A DNA stretch of 64,000 nucleotides from Paraphysomonas bandaiensis. Its lineage: Eukaryota; Chrysophyceae. Below, one piece after another: positions 42,462 through 55,500 of the stretch. Location: contig CBFFRP010000215.1 of the NCBI GenBank assembly GCA_965644295.1, forward strand, positions 1 to 64,000, given 5' to 3'. Within the stretch, counting starts at the first letter, position 1. Each line of letters begins with the position of its first letter. Position numbers and translations under genes: made by a program. The notes under the pieces were generated by a model. The model did not search any database and was not told where the DNA came from. It saw nothing but the letters and a program-made list of their open reading frames with translations.

Positions 42462-45400
42462 CTATATTAGATTTGCCGGATCGATCCCAAGATCCTTGTA
42501 TTCTTGAATCTTCTCAGCTTCATCTTTTACTCTTTGGTAGTACCCCGAAAGCTTTTTCTTTTGTCTCATTGCTCGAGCTCTACGTTTGCGCTCTTTCTCA
42601 TTTTCAGCTTCTTCCATAGCCATCCGTTCTTGTTCCTAACACATAAAGTGAAAAAGATAGCAGCCCACTGAAAATTTTACCTCCTGCTGCTGCAGGGCAG
42701 CAGCTCTGGCTTCCTTGTCCTTGAGCCACTCCTGAATCTTCATATTTTTATTTATTTTTTTCTGTTTAAAATTACATTTAGAAACTCATTACTAGAGTGA
42801 CTGTACAATCCAGACCTTTGCCTTTGCTAGACTTGCTCTAATCTGTTCTTCCTCCTCTTCTTTGGTTGGAGGTGCAATCCATGCTATGTACATATTACAA
42901 TAGACATTGCAAACCTATTCCTCTTACCCGATTCATTTGGAGAATTGGAGCTGGCACCTCTGACTCTATACGCTACGCCTCCAGACGTAGGCTGTGAGCT
43001 ACAAAAGAAAAATAAGCATCACACATAAGATTGCATAAGAAACAGTCTACCTATTAATAGAAGGTAAAGACGATTTGCTTGTGTTGACTGCATCATTCCT
43101 CTTCTGCAGGAAAACTTATAAGTTTAAAAAATAAGCTGGATATGAACATACCACAGCAATTCGAGGGAGAAAATTATCTGCCTGTGCACTGCTAGCTTTG
43201 CTATTAACAGGGATTAGAAAATAGATATATTGGATCTAGTATTGTACCTCGGGCTGGATTTACTTTCTTTAGGAGGATTCACCATGTTCGAGATATTCTT
43301 CTGAAAAGTTCATTATGCAAAAAATCACACAAACAAGAAATTTACCGAGTTTTCTTTTCTGCCCTTCGTTCCGTTCCTACTTTCTGTGTCAAAAGCGAGT
43401 TTCGTCTGTTTGACATTGGCTACATTTTCTGCAAGACAGATGACGAACTCGTGCACGAGCAAATATACACAAACTTCACCTTTGGTTTCCATCGCCTTCT
43501 GCCGTAACCTGGCAAGAGTGGCGAACACTTGTTCTACCAACTGCCGCATGACATCCTCTTCAATTTCAAACTTAAAGAACCTTGTCAGTGTGTTCTGCCA
43601 GGTTGCTAGTTAGTCACTAAAAAGGACACCCACTGAAGTGTAAGTACCTGCAAAATGTCAGTTTGTCCCCATAACATATCGTGCTGCTCCGATAGCGTAA
43701 CTAGCGCTTCAATAGCAGACATGTGACTCTCTTTCTCTTTCGATGATTGCCGCTGAATCTGTAAAGTACCCGTTACACCAATTGGTGTGTCGCGATAAAC
43801 ACCACCTACCCTTGGCGACACGGGGTCTCTGCTGGTTGCCAACTGCACTCTCAGGTTCTCGTTCTCCCGCTCCAACGATGCTATTCTGTTGTCTTTTGCT
43901 GTGCTAGTGGCAGCCATGAGAGCCTTTTGCATTTCAGCTTCACTTATAGCTCCATCCTACGATATATTACACGTAGCAGAACTCAAAGTTTGGAGCGTAA
44001 CCTCCAAATCGGCTCCTGAGTGCTGCACCTCATTTGTCCCAACACTTCCACCGCTCTGATCCACCTGTGCTGTAGCCATTTTATCTGTAAACTTCTTCAG
44101 CAATTGCCGAAGGTATTTAACCTCTCTGTTCATCATATTAATGTGTATAGTTCATGATATACAACAAACCTCTGCAGCTTCATAACCATTTCGTGGTCTA
44201 CGGGTCGTGTTTCGTTCACAGAAAGTTGCGTCATCACCTGCTTTGCTCTGTCGGCAAACTTAAGAGTAGATATTGATTCCTCAGCATTTCCTCTGCAAAT
44301 ATAGTACAATGTAAGTACAACAGACAAGCAGAGGAGCAAGACTTACAGAGATGGCGAGAGTGTGGCAATGAGGAATGTTCTAGAGTTTCCGCCCAGTGAA
44401 TCTTGCAGTAGTCTTGTTAATTTTGACTCCCTGTAGGGAACATGTGTATCTTTCCCGTTCGCGACCTTTACCAATGATGATATACATTTCCCTAGGGTGT
44501 GCAAGCTTAGATTAATGTTTGTGAGCTCACTAATATGCTCGTCTCTCATGTAGAGCTTCGTATTCCACTTCTCGGATCCTATTGCACCGTTACATTTAAG
44601 CGAACCTCACCACACGAATGAACCTACCAGCAAGGTCCACTAAATTAAATTTAGCACGAAGACTAACCTCTCCACCATCAGATGCCACGCGCCGCTGTTC
44701 CACAAATATCTGCAATTTTGATCAGACTACGTTACTGAATAAAATGGTGCACGGCACACCTGGAATATCGAATGACTGCGCGAAGAGAATTGATTCATGT
44801 TCGTTTCGCGGATAGCGCGGTTTTCTTCAGCAACACTACGGCTTGTGTTGAGTGCTATCAACGTATAGTGCATAATACCAACCGTAGTAGCTGGAGAGTT
44901 TCATGAACACTTTTAACGATGTACTCAGAAAGACCTTGCACGTAAATCTCCTGGTGATCTTCTCTTATAGTCAATGGATGAGCCATATTAGGATCTCTAT
45001 ACAGCATTGTTACAAAACATAATATCACAAGAACACAACAAACCTAAGCATATCATAGCAATTCTCGTTGTAAAGCTGTACAAATGAACACAAGACCGAA
45101 AATTGAAGGACCTCCGGGTGATGCGACAACTGGAAAATTTGTTGGATAGCTCTAGGAATCAAACCCACCAAACTGCCTTCCAGATTCACAGCATCGTAAG
45201 TGTTTGAGCTGGGAGGACCAAACATTGTATGGGTCTATTCATTCACAATATTAGAAATCGTAATATCAGAGTGATAAAACTCATACTTTTCCTGAACCCG
45301 TTTGCCCATACGCAAATATTGTACTTTCCAGATAAAGTAAGAACATGCATCCAAAAATAACTTACAAATATACCTATTAAACCCATCGGTGACAGATGAC

Positions 45401-45675
45401 GTACACACTTGAACGGCATCGTATACTTCCTCTTGAGTAGATTGCGGGCCAAGTACAGCATCAAACGAACACTGAAACTTCTTCCTGTTATCAGCATTCC
45501 GAAGAGTTAAAGAACTACTATCATAAAATGTAACGGATGATTCTTCTCCAGTGTTTCCGATTTCAGTTTCATTTAATGGTCTAATTCGTACAAGTACTTT
45601 AATACTCTCTGCTTTTGAATCGACATCTGGTACAACCACTTCAGATTGAGACTGACCACTCTCTTCTTCACTCAT
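42462..45675 (-). CDS. Kinesin motor protein, N-terminal motor, 778 aa, nineteen exons
   Basis: Exon ends (minus): 45675-45374, 45323-45287, 45234-45044, 44996-44883, 44835-44760, 44709-44628, 44578-44347, 44292-44170, 44125-44002, 43956-43648, 43594-43480, 43428-43346, 43300-43248, 43200-43152, 43103-43051, 42998-42928, 42883-42816, 42761-42681, 42635-42462; 779 codons. All eighteen introns are 44-54 nt. Motor motifs: [10 protein letters not shown], the P-loop [18 protein letters not shown], switch [15 protein letters not shown], switch [14 protein letters not shown], and [16 protein letters not shown], then [18 protein letters not shown]. The neck coiled-coil ([15 protein letters not shown]) and a second coiled-coil ([16 protein letters not shown]) follow. 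The tail is basic and rich in Lys/Glu helices. It should walk toward microtubule plus ends. I cannot place it in a named kinesin family. Confidence 0.93.
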
Positions 45676-46361
45676 CCTTCCTTTCAATTGTAATTATAGA
45701 GAATATGAACGATTCATAACATTAATGAGTGGTGAGTAACATAAATTATTAATGAATAGATCAGGTAGGTCTACGTGTGTGTATATAGACAAGTGCTGGC
45801 TGTATTTCTATTAACGGAACAAGCAAAAAAACCATACAGAAAATATGTCAAAAAACTAACCGCCGATCACACTACATCAGAGTACTGCTGTACATACTGC
45901 TGTACCTATAGGTTGGTACTGTATATACAGCCGGTAGTAATGTGTTTTCACTACGTAGAACTTTCTAGTAAAGAAATTCTTCATATACAGCACTATACTA
46001 CTGTATATGGCTGTATATGGATGAACACAGACATATCTAGCTAGTGTAATGCATATACTGGTATATCTTCAGTGTGATGTACAAAAGTACATTCATGATC
46101 TCTTACAGAAATAAACGAAGTTGAAGTATGAAGTATTGAATATTCGAATATCTCAAACGAACGATCTTCTTTCAATCTCTCTTAGCTATAGATAACTTCA
46201 GTACATACCGCATACCTTCTCCACACACATCACATACACACAACTGTGATGAGAGCTCGTTAGTATTAATAATCCCATACAAGACTTTTAACTATCTACA
46301 TCTACATTATCTGCCATCATCAAAAGGCATCAAGGTAGTAATTGATAACTCTATCATTTAC
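45676..46361. other. Intergenic, divergent promoter region
   Basis: AT-rich spacer between divergent kinesin and MATH-BTB genes; no gene seen. Confidence 0.5.
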
Positions 46362-47858
46362 ATGAATGAATCATTGATTGTTTGGTCGTATGTCGTCAGA
46401 TATAGCGGAATGAGTTTACTATCAGATTCGTACAGAGTGCCTCAGAAATTTGGCAGTTATGAGTTTAATATACGCGACTGGCTTCTTGTCCCTCGATTAC
46501 CTGGTCAAGGAATGACCAGTCCAGTGTTCTCTATAGGCACAAAGGATAGCTGGCAGCTGGTGGTATATCCTGGAGGGACAACTGACTCGGATGAGTCCTC
46601 TATCACTGTTGTGCTACAGAACATGGGACAGGGACACATACGGTATAACTCCACTACTGTTACCCCTATCGCTACTATCTAATAAATAAAAAAGGGCAAC
46701 ATGCGAACTGTTTCTCAGAACATCTACAGGTGAGTTGAAACTAATGAATTCTACAACTCCAGCTTTCAGATTTGGGTGCCACGGATGTGATGATCCTTCT
46801 GATAAATGGGTTGCCACTGTACCTATTTCATTTGACTATTCCGTTTCTTCTGAATCGGAGTATATGAGCAATGGCACGATGACATTTGTTGTGGATGTTA
46901 CTGTTGTCGACAATCCGGAATTGGTTATTACGGAAGGTATCCAGGAGTTTGAGGAGTTTCAAGTACCAACACTGTCGTCGGATCTTAGAGCGCTCTTGAA
47001 TCAACCCACCCAGCTAGGTATCAGGTCCGATGTCACCTTGGCTTCTGGTGAAACACGTGTACCGTGTCATCAGTGCATTCTATCGGCTCGTTCATCAGTA
47101 TTCCGAGAGCAGTTCATGTCGTCGTCCATTGCCATGAAGCGGATGCTTCATGCGGGAAAACTTTATGTTTCCAAGATAGATCCCGCTGTGCTCCACGAGT
47201 TCGTATGCTTTTTGTATACAGATGAATGTAATCCGGATATGCTTCAAGGAGAAACCTTGACTGCTCTCTTTAGTGCAGCGTGCAAGTACAAGGTGAACGG
47301 CCTGCGAGACATCTGTGAGCGAGAAATCACGCGTACACTAACTATTGACTCTGCCGCGGATATGTTAGCATTGGCAGATCGGCTTCAAGCCCCTGTTTTA
47401 AAACAACACTGCGTCAAATTTATAGGTAGTCTATGTTACTGTATATTTTTGTATGTAATAATTATGTATTAGGAGAGTATACTAAAGAGGTGTCAGGTAC
47501 TGAGGGGTTTAAGGCTCTTGATGCGGATCTCTGTCGCCTGGTACTGGGAGAAGTTACTGCAGAGCAGGAAATGGTACACGCACATCATGCTGCTCTCGCT
47601 TCCGCATCTTCAGAGGAAAAACCGGAAGAAGAGCGGAAATCTTATCCGAAAAAGGATGCTCCCGATGAACTCTTTCAGGAATCCCTCGATGACGAAGAAA
47701 CTCAAGACTCAAAATCACAAGGGAAGGAAGAGTCAGAAAGATTTAAAAACAAGGATGAGCTTGAAGATGTTTCCAAGCCAAAAACTGTAATCGAAACAAC
47801 CGATAAGTCTGAGGCTATGGATAAAGCTCTTCCAGATACTAACTTAGCCACATCGTAA
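46362..47858 (+). CDS. MATH-BTB protein (SPOP-like CUL3 adaptor), 457 aa, three exons
   Basis: Exons 46362-46642, 46719-47425, 47473-47858; introns 76 and 47 nt; 458 codons. The MATH-type substrate-binding fold occupies about 28-190 (YEFNIRDWLLVPR, SPVFSIGTKDSWQLVVYPGG, then WVATVPISFDYSV). The BTB/POZ domain follows (GIRSDVTLASGETRVPCHQC, ILSARSSVFREQF, LHEFVCFLYTDE). After it comes a BACK-like helix pair (YKVNGLRDICEREI, AADMLALADRLQAPVLKQHC). The order is that of SPOP and plant BPM proteins, which recruit substrates to CUL3 ubiquitin ligase. The C-terminal 110 residues are acidic and Lys-rich, unlike SPOP. The MATH call is weaker than the BTB call. Confidence 0.85.
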
Positions 47859-49061
47859 TACTCCATACTAAAAGGCGAAAGGAGTAGCTTGTGGCAGGCA
47901 TATTTCATATAGGTTGTTGCGTTTCTATTTTATTACGTTTGCCATTTTTATTGACTTAGCATTTGGTATTTTATGCGCTACATATAGTTATCTCGATATG
48001 ATGACACTGATTATGTCATTAACATTTTTGATTTTTTCGCACTCAATAGGGATAAGTAAGAAATTTGAACCACTAATTATCAGGGTTGTCTAACTATTAA
48101 TTGACAAGTAATTGAAGCAGGTTGTAGTCCATTATAATTGCAATTGTTATTTGCTGTCCCAATTACAATTAATTGTAATTAATTGAAAACCAATTGCTTG
48201 ATACGCAGCCCCGCTATTATATTTTGGTGTATCGCAAGGCTGCGTAATGATTAATTAATATTAAAGTACGCACTTATGTATAGCTTCAAATTAGCTGCCA
48301 ACATAGCTTGTTCAACTGTCAATTCATTTTAGAGACGACGATTCATGCGTAGAAACAAAAGCAGCACTGAATACAGAGGAGTCATACTCCTGCGTGAATT
48401 AGCTCTACTTCATTGTGGCATGCAAGTGTTTCAAGTTGCGCTATCGAGTTTGCTTGTTCAGGCGTGCTCCCTTCGCTGCACTGTGTTGACATTCTGAACT
48501 AGATCCTCACTGTCGTCATATTCTTCTTTCCCATGGAAAGTAAAAATATTAAATTTAACCCTTTTCCGTCCGGGTAAGTGAGGATTCGTTGCCACCTTGC
48601 ATCTTCACGGCTGCATATCTTGAATTGTCATGATACAGTACTTCAGTTTCACAGTTATAGCTATATACTATATAGTACCTTTGACTACGTATTACTGATT
48701 TTTACATTGTATTTAACGTATTCTACAGTACTATCTTAGAGAGCCATACGTATTCCAACACTATCATCCACCATTTTCGCTGAGAATGTTTCAGCGGCGT
48801 TGTATTAAGTATTTCAATGCTACTTGTCAATGTGCTACTATGTTCTAAACAACCAAAACTAAAATATATATTTTGCATTCGAACGGGTATGCATATCATT
48901 GATGTGCTTACAAACCATGCTCGATAACGTGTATGCACCTCACAGCCACAAAGAAATTATCAAATTTAAGAAATTATCAGTTCGGATTGTGAAAGAGAAA
49001 CACCTAAACGGAATACAAAACTTAAACTGTAATACCTATTCTGTCTACACGCTGACACGTC
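47859..49061. other. Intergenic with a Copia LTR fragment and an AT palindrome
   Basis: Contains a perfect 20-bp palindrome (48161-48180) and a truncated Copia LTR (48612-48760). No gene recognised. Confidence 0.6.
48612..48760 (-). mobile_element. Truncated solo Copia LTR
   Basis: Aligns by eye with 62595-62738. Shared strings include ACTTCAGTTTCACAGTTATA, TTTAACGTATTCTACAGTAC and the terminal CATACGTATTCCAACA, which on the minus strand begins TGTTGG. The other end of the LTR is missing or too diverged, and no element body adjoins it. Confidence 0.75.
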
Positions 49062-51908
49062 TTACGGTCTGCCACTGCCTTGTATTTCTTGAGCGGCAGC
49101 AAAAACCCCTTTCGCAGCGATGGAACAGAATTCGTCAGTCAATTTATTAACAACATCAACACGTTGCTCGTCTTTCACAGAACCTGTACAGTCACGTCGT
49201 AGTCTCTGACTGAGCTCATTTCGGATCATATCTTCAACGGATTTATCATCAACCAATGCTGCCATCCAGAAAATCTTCGCTCGGTAGTCGGGGAGTAAAG
49301 CCAGTTTCACAGAAGCATCACTAGGGCGACCACACTTCTCAGCGGCCTCCTCATGTGCGCAATCTGAAGATTCATCGGGGTCAGACACCTGTTCACTACA
49401 GTCGTCAGTTTGCTGTTGTTCACTTGCAATTGAGTCACTCAAAGAAAGTCCACTGAGTGAGCTCATCCACCCAAGATGTTTATCCAAAAGCGCTGACAGT
49501 TCAGTTGTAGCTGGCGCATCCTGGGCATCGCAAGCCGATAATTCATTACGCAAACCCGCACACGCTGCATCAACGAACTCAGCCAACAGAGAAAGGAGTG
49601 AATCTTTAGTGTTTGGAACACTGCCTCCGTTCATTTTGTGAACTTTCGTGTCTTGCTGTGAGCAACCGGCTCTGACATCTACACCAATCTCACTACATAT
49701 GCGTTTCTGCATAGCTCTCGTCTCTGCGTTTAAGCTTTGAAGCGCTTCTACATATTGCAATCTTAGCTGAAGCTGCAGGTTGTGTATTTGATCAGTGAGA
49801 TACTCCATCTCGTTTCCAGCATCTTTCTGTTCCTTAGCTTCTTTTTCTTTCTTCTCCTGGGCCTCCTGATGAGCCTGCCGTTCCTTCTCTCGGGCTGCAG
49901 CCATTTGTGCTAAATCTTCCGCACAGTAGTCCATCTGTATATCGGCCATGCACGCCGCACGTCTGGCCTGGGCCAACAACTCCTCATCTGCCCTCTTGAT
50001 TATGTCACGTGTCGCAAGAATTAATTCCGCAGCAGATATCGCAGCACTCACCACTGCATCAGCATTGGTGCCCAGAGCAAGGGCACGTGTATGAAATACA
50101 GTGCACAGCATTTGTGTCAAGACATTGTGCACGTCCTCATCTTCTATCGCGAATTCCATCGACCGCTCCGCCCGGGCCAGGCACAGTTCTAATTGATTCT
50201 CTGGTGGGGCAAGGGATGGTAGCCCTTGTTGCACCGCGATACCGCACTGAGCTGCATATTCAATACGCTTCATAAACTGCAGATCTCCTCCAGCTACCGA
50301 TCCATACCGGTCCCCAGACTTGAGCACACCCATTGCCGACGAAATTACTTTTTGCATGTTCACCCCAATCCTTTCCACTGGCTCCACAGCTAATAATGCA
50401 GAGCACACCTGGACCCCATTTCCATCTTTACCAATCACGTCTTCGCTTGACATTTTATATATTTTCTTGAAGGCTCGAGGAAAGGGCAGCTTAGAGGCTG
50501 AAGCGATTTTCTTTTGCCATCTCAGACTTAGTTGACCAAGACGCCCGCAAGTCGACGAATCTAATTTGATTTGTTCGAGGGCTGACTCCATCTCATTCAG
50601 AAGGTCTTGTACAAGTTCCACCTCCGCACGACTGGCAGGAGTGTTAGATGCTTTCAAAGCAGCCGCCTGTACTGCCGCCTCCTCACGACTGCTCTTCAGT
50701 ACATCCTGCATCGGAATATATACATCACACCCATCAAGTATACAAAGCAATTAGCACACCTGATACACATCGTGCAGCTTCTGGAACTTCTCCTTATCGC
50801 CCCCAGGTTTGTCTGGGTGAAGCTTGACTGCCTTAGAGTGATAGGCCTTCTTGATATCTGCCTCGGAAGAAGTTTTGGATACTCCTAATGATAAAAATGC
50901 CCGTGAATCGTCGATTTCCTGCAGCTGAGTAGAAAGGGATGATTTCAGTGCCATGAGTTCTGATACGTAGGGCTGGAAGACCCTGTTGACTGCGTCCAGG
51001 TCCTCTGCAGAGAGTTTCTTTGCTTCAGATACAAGGTCCTCTAGAGAAAGGTCCAGATGAGAGGTAATAATTTTATGCTCTGGTCGAGGTGGTAGCTGTT
51101 CTTCTTCCGTTGCTTCTTCATCTGGTGGGGCAATAGTTTCATCTGTCCGGGAGGTTCGAACAATGTGTATCCGCAGAAGCTCGATCATAATCCGTAAACG
51201 ATACATTTCGGCTTTGTAATACTTTCCACCTTCTCCACGCGACCTTTCGACATCTGTAAAAGGTTTGGTTACAAAGGTGTATGCAGTTAAAATAATTGTC
51301 TAATTACCAGTTTGAGAATTATTTTCAGTGTTTTCATCGCCCACCGCATGACTCTCAGAGACGCTATTTTTCTTAATTGATCTGTCTGCATGTAAATTAT
51401 CCACTCGAATTTGTTTTAAGGCTAAATTAATTTGATCCAATGTCAGTGCAGAGGAAGTTTTTTCCATTGCGTATTTAGATAGTAATTGCATAGCTTCTTT
51501 CAAAACAGCACTTGGTGATTTACTGAACACGTGTTCACACATGAAACCCGAGTCACATAAAAAGTGTTCCGGAAGATTTATAGACTTGCTTAAAATATCA
51601 AATTGCATGTATCGTTTTGGTGCCCCGCACACCAAATGATCAGCAACTTCTTTTGGTTTTTCAGATTTCTTGCAGTTCTGTGACTGATGACACTCAAGCA
51701 GAGCAAGAAGACACTGTCTTCCACTTTGTTCACCATTTACCCAACTCTTCAAGTGTTGGCGCTCAAGTGCAGACAGTCCACTCGGCTCTAAATCTTGTGG
51801 ATTTATATCATCACAAAACACTAAATTATTTCCAAGAATTTCTTTCTTATCAACCACAAGAGAGTGCAATCTTCTCATGGATGCTTGTCGTAACCAATTC
51901 GCATTCAT
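49062..51908 (-). CDS. Large J-domain (DnaJ-like) protein, 912 aa, three exons
   Basis: Exons (minus) 51308-51908, 50760-51253, 49062-50705; two introns of 54 nt; 913 codons. The J domain is in the middle (about 310-370): FLSLGVSKTSSEADIKKAYH, then the HPD motif in VKLHPDKPGGDKEKFQKLHD, with the last helix VYQ|DVLKSSREEA completed after an intron. J domains stimulate Hsp70 ATPase. No Gly/Phe, Cys-rich or membrane segment is present, so it is a type III J protein. The C-terminal half is long helices and coiled-coil (AQMAAAREKERQAHQEAQEK; a stretch at LTDQIHNLQLQLRLQYVEAL) and acidic Ser-rich segments. The N-terminal 200 residues have Cys-containing helices of no family I recognise. The first ATG of the frame (51908) was used; an upstream exon cannot be ruled out. 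Confidence 0.8.
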
Positions 51909-52124
51909 GTCAATGATCACTTTGTGCTACCTGTGGATTGAGTGGATTGTATGGCTTCGTAGCGAACTGGAACTAGGAATGAATTATTTAAATAGCAGAA
52001 AGAGCAGTTTCGGACACACATTCTGCTACTATCGTATGTGGATGAAGTCACCATCACCAGATCAGGCAACATATCTTGGCAGGAAATTCTGTATATTGGA
52101 ATACTGCTACTGTGTTACTAAATA

Positions 52125-52318
52125 CGTACCTACCTACCTACCTACATACATACATACATACATACGTACATACGTACATACATACATACATACATACATA
52201 CATACGTACATACATACATACATACATACATACATACATACATACATACGTACATACATACATACATACATACATACATACATACATACATACATACATA
52301 CATACACACATACATACT
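52125..52318. repeat. (ACAT)n microsatellite with ACGT interruptions, about 48 copies
   Basis: Tetranucleotide tract interrupted by several GTAC variants. Open frames across it are artefacts. Confidence 0.97.
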
Positions 52319-52512
52319 ATTGTAGGTATGGTATACTGCAGTAGGAGGGTCATCCACACCAGCGTATCAAGAGGATCATAATTAAAATCACCCACCATCA
52401 CACATACCCCCGTGACTAACCCCCCTCTACTCACCATCATCAATCTGTGTATTATACTCTAACCCGGCACATCAACCCCACACTCATTTATTAATTAATT
52501 ATTAATTATTCA

Positions 52513-55500
52513 ATGAAGAAATTGGCCGCACCCGGTAGAAGAGGATCGACTAAGCCCCGGCCTGTGTTTAAACCAGAGGGAGATATTGTTGAAACCATTG
52601 ATACGGTTCCGTTATCTCAGCCTCAAGTAGCGGTGAATAAGGAGGCAGAGGATAGAGAAAGGGAGCGTATTGCTGTTGAGGAGGCTGCACGTGAGAGGGA
52701 GCGTGTTGCTGCTGAGGAGGCTGCACGTGAGAAGGAGCGTGTTGCTGCTGAGGAGGCTGCACGTGAGAGGGAGCGTATTGCTGCTGAAGAAGCTGCACGT
52801 GAGAAGGAGCGTATTGCTGCTGAAGAAGCTGCACGTGAGAGGGAGCGTGTTGCTGCTGAAGAAGCTGCACGTGAGAGGGAGCGTGTTGCTGCTGAAGAAG
52901 CTGCACGTGAGAGGGAACGTGTTGCTGCTGAAGAAGCTGCACGTGAGAGGGAGCGTGTTGCTGCTGAAGAAGCTGCACGTGAGAAGGAGCGTATTGCTGC
53001 CGAGGAGGCTGCACGTGAGAAGGAGCGTATTGCTGCTGAAGAAGCTGCACGTGAGAGGGAGCGTATTGCTGCTGAAGAAGCTGCACGTGAGAGGGAGCGT
53101 GTTGCTGCTGAAGAAGCTGCACGTGAGAGGGAGCGTGTTGCTGCTGAAGAAGCTGCACGTGAGAAGGAGCGTATTGCTGCCGAGGAGGCTGCACGTGAGA
53201 GGGAGCGTATTGCTGCTGAAGAAGCTGCACGTGAGAAGGAGCGTATTGCTGCCGAGGAGGCTGCACGTGAGAGGGAGCGTGTTGCTGCTGAAGAAGCTGC
53301 ACGTGAGAAGGAGCGTATTGCTGCAGAGGAACTGGAGAAAGCCCGTGCAGATGCAGAAGCTGAAACTCAACGGATACTGGAGGCAGAGGCAGAGGCTGCT
53401 GCTGAAGTTAGAAAGCAACAGGCTCTGGAAGAGGAGGAAAGGAAGATGCGCGCGGAAGCACTCAGAGCTGAGCAGGAAAGAATTGCTGAAGAAGCTGCGG
53501 CTGCTGAGAAGGAACGTGTCCGACGACAGAAACAGGAGGCTGCAGCTGCGAAAAGCAAACGAGATGCATTTTTAAGCGACATGGATTCTTTTTCAGATAG
53601 CTTCATGCAAAAACAGGTACCGTTCTTTTATTTGAATTCGAGATGATTGTGATGTTGTTCTGTAGGTGGAAAAGGAGTCGGCAATGAGTCGCGCCAAGGA
53701 AGCCGAGCCGGATATTCTTACCAGTTCTTTGTCCTCTGCTAGTTCAGCCTATCGTGCTCCTGCATCTCGCCCCGCAGCACAACAGAACGACCCTGAACCT
53801 ACTCAGCCTGAGACAACTGACCTTCAAGTACCTCCTGCTCACTACTCAGAGGAGGGAGCCAGGCCTGTTTCTGCACCAAAAGGATCCGCTAAACCGGAGA
53901 CCGCCGAGAAATTTACTGCTGCAGCAACCGCCCTTTTCTCCCAGCTTGACAATAATGAGACAGAAACCCAAGTACAACAGGAGACGAAAAATGCCGAGGA
54001 GGAGGAGGAGGAGACCGAAGTGCTTCGACTTCCCACTAGATCTGTGAATGTTAAGAAACAGAAGAAGACGACATCTACTGAAACAGATTCCAAGCCTCAG
54101 GCTGATACTGGGGAAACGAAAGTGGAAGAAGTTAGTTCGCCGTCTTCTACTTCTCCTGCGGAAAATAAAAAGTCGTCTATATTGGATCGTGTTAAGGGAG
54201 GACTCAAAGGTATATCCGCTTGTGCTATACATTTTCGCCACTGGCTTACAGCAAATGCACCTAGGATTTGGAAGCCCGAAGGAAGCGGCTAGTCAAGGAC
54301 GTTTCAGCGATGATGAGGATGATGACGAAGATGATGATGACGATGACGCCAACATGACAGAGAAAGAACGGGCGGCTTGGAGAGCCAAACAACAAGACCT
54401 CACAATACGCAGGAAAGGTATTCAATACTTGCTCGCGGCATGTATATATATTGGTGTTGACCGTATATTGTAGAGTTTCACGGGGCAGTGACTTATGCTT
54501 TTGGCGGGGTGTTTGCCTGGCAGATGTATTCCGCTGTGGATGCTATCGATGAGTACGGTACGTCTGTAATCTCATGTGTTAATTTAATTATTAATTGCTT
54601 TGTGTAGGAAAGCCTTATACAGTGAGTAACACAGGGTGGGAGTTTGTATGCTATACACTAAAATTTCGCTGTAGGAGTATCTAATGAGGTGCCAGTGGGG
54701 AACAACATGGGAAAATATGCAGCCATGGCTGGTTGCAAGACGATTCCGAGAATTTGATGCTCTGAATGAGTTGGTATGGTTTGCTATCCGTACATAATCG
54801 ATGAATGATGGTGTATATAACGCAGCTACAAAGACATTTCCCTAAGCTGCGGGAGAAAATGTTCCCTCTACCGAAAAAACTTTTGTTTGGTTCTCTTCAA
54901 TCAGAAACTATTGATCAAAGAACAAAAGACATTGAAGAATATATGGCGACCATCATTACCAATATCCCCAATGTATGTCTACTGATTAATTACATGTGAT
55001 GTATTCAATTTTAAAGTCGTTGTATTTGCTTCTAGATGCTGAAGTCGAGATACATTGATGATTTTTTTGGCATCTCAGCTCGACTAAAGACTATTCGTGC
55101 ACAGCTAGAAGAGATGAGTCGCAATGCCCCACCACCCGCTCCTGAGGAGGAGAACCCATTCACTGGAATTGTCCCTCTTGCTCCTGGTACTGTTGAAGAG
55201 ATGGGTTTAGGAAAAGAGTCTAGAGAGCGCGCGCAGAGCCAGGAAGAGAAGAAACAAGAGACCGTGAAGACGCTAGAGTTGGAGGATGTACGAATTTTTT
55301 GTTTACTTATTTCGATACTCTTATTTCTTGTGCTAGCTGATGACTGAAGAAGATGTCAATGCGTTATGTACCGCACAAACGCCCCCGTTTGACAGCGATG
55401 AATTGGGACAAATGGAAGAGTACATTACTCGACTTCGCCAGTTACTTCGAAAGACACGCGCCAAGGTGATTTTGAACATGTGTTTATTAGTAAGATAACG

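Noticed and set aside
52568-53575. Antisense and alternative-frame long ORFs over the PX gene repeat
   Set aside because: They are shadows of the 36-bp minisatellite, whose reading in other frames is also open. The true frame is the one that splices into the PX domain.
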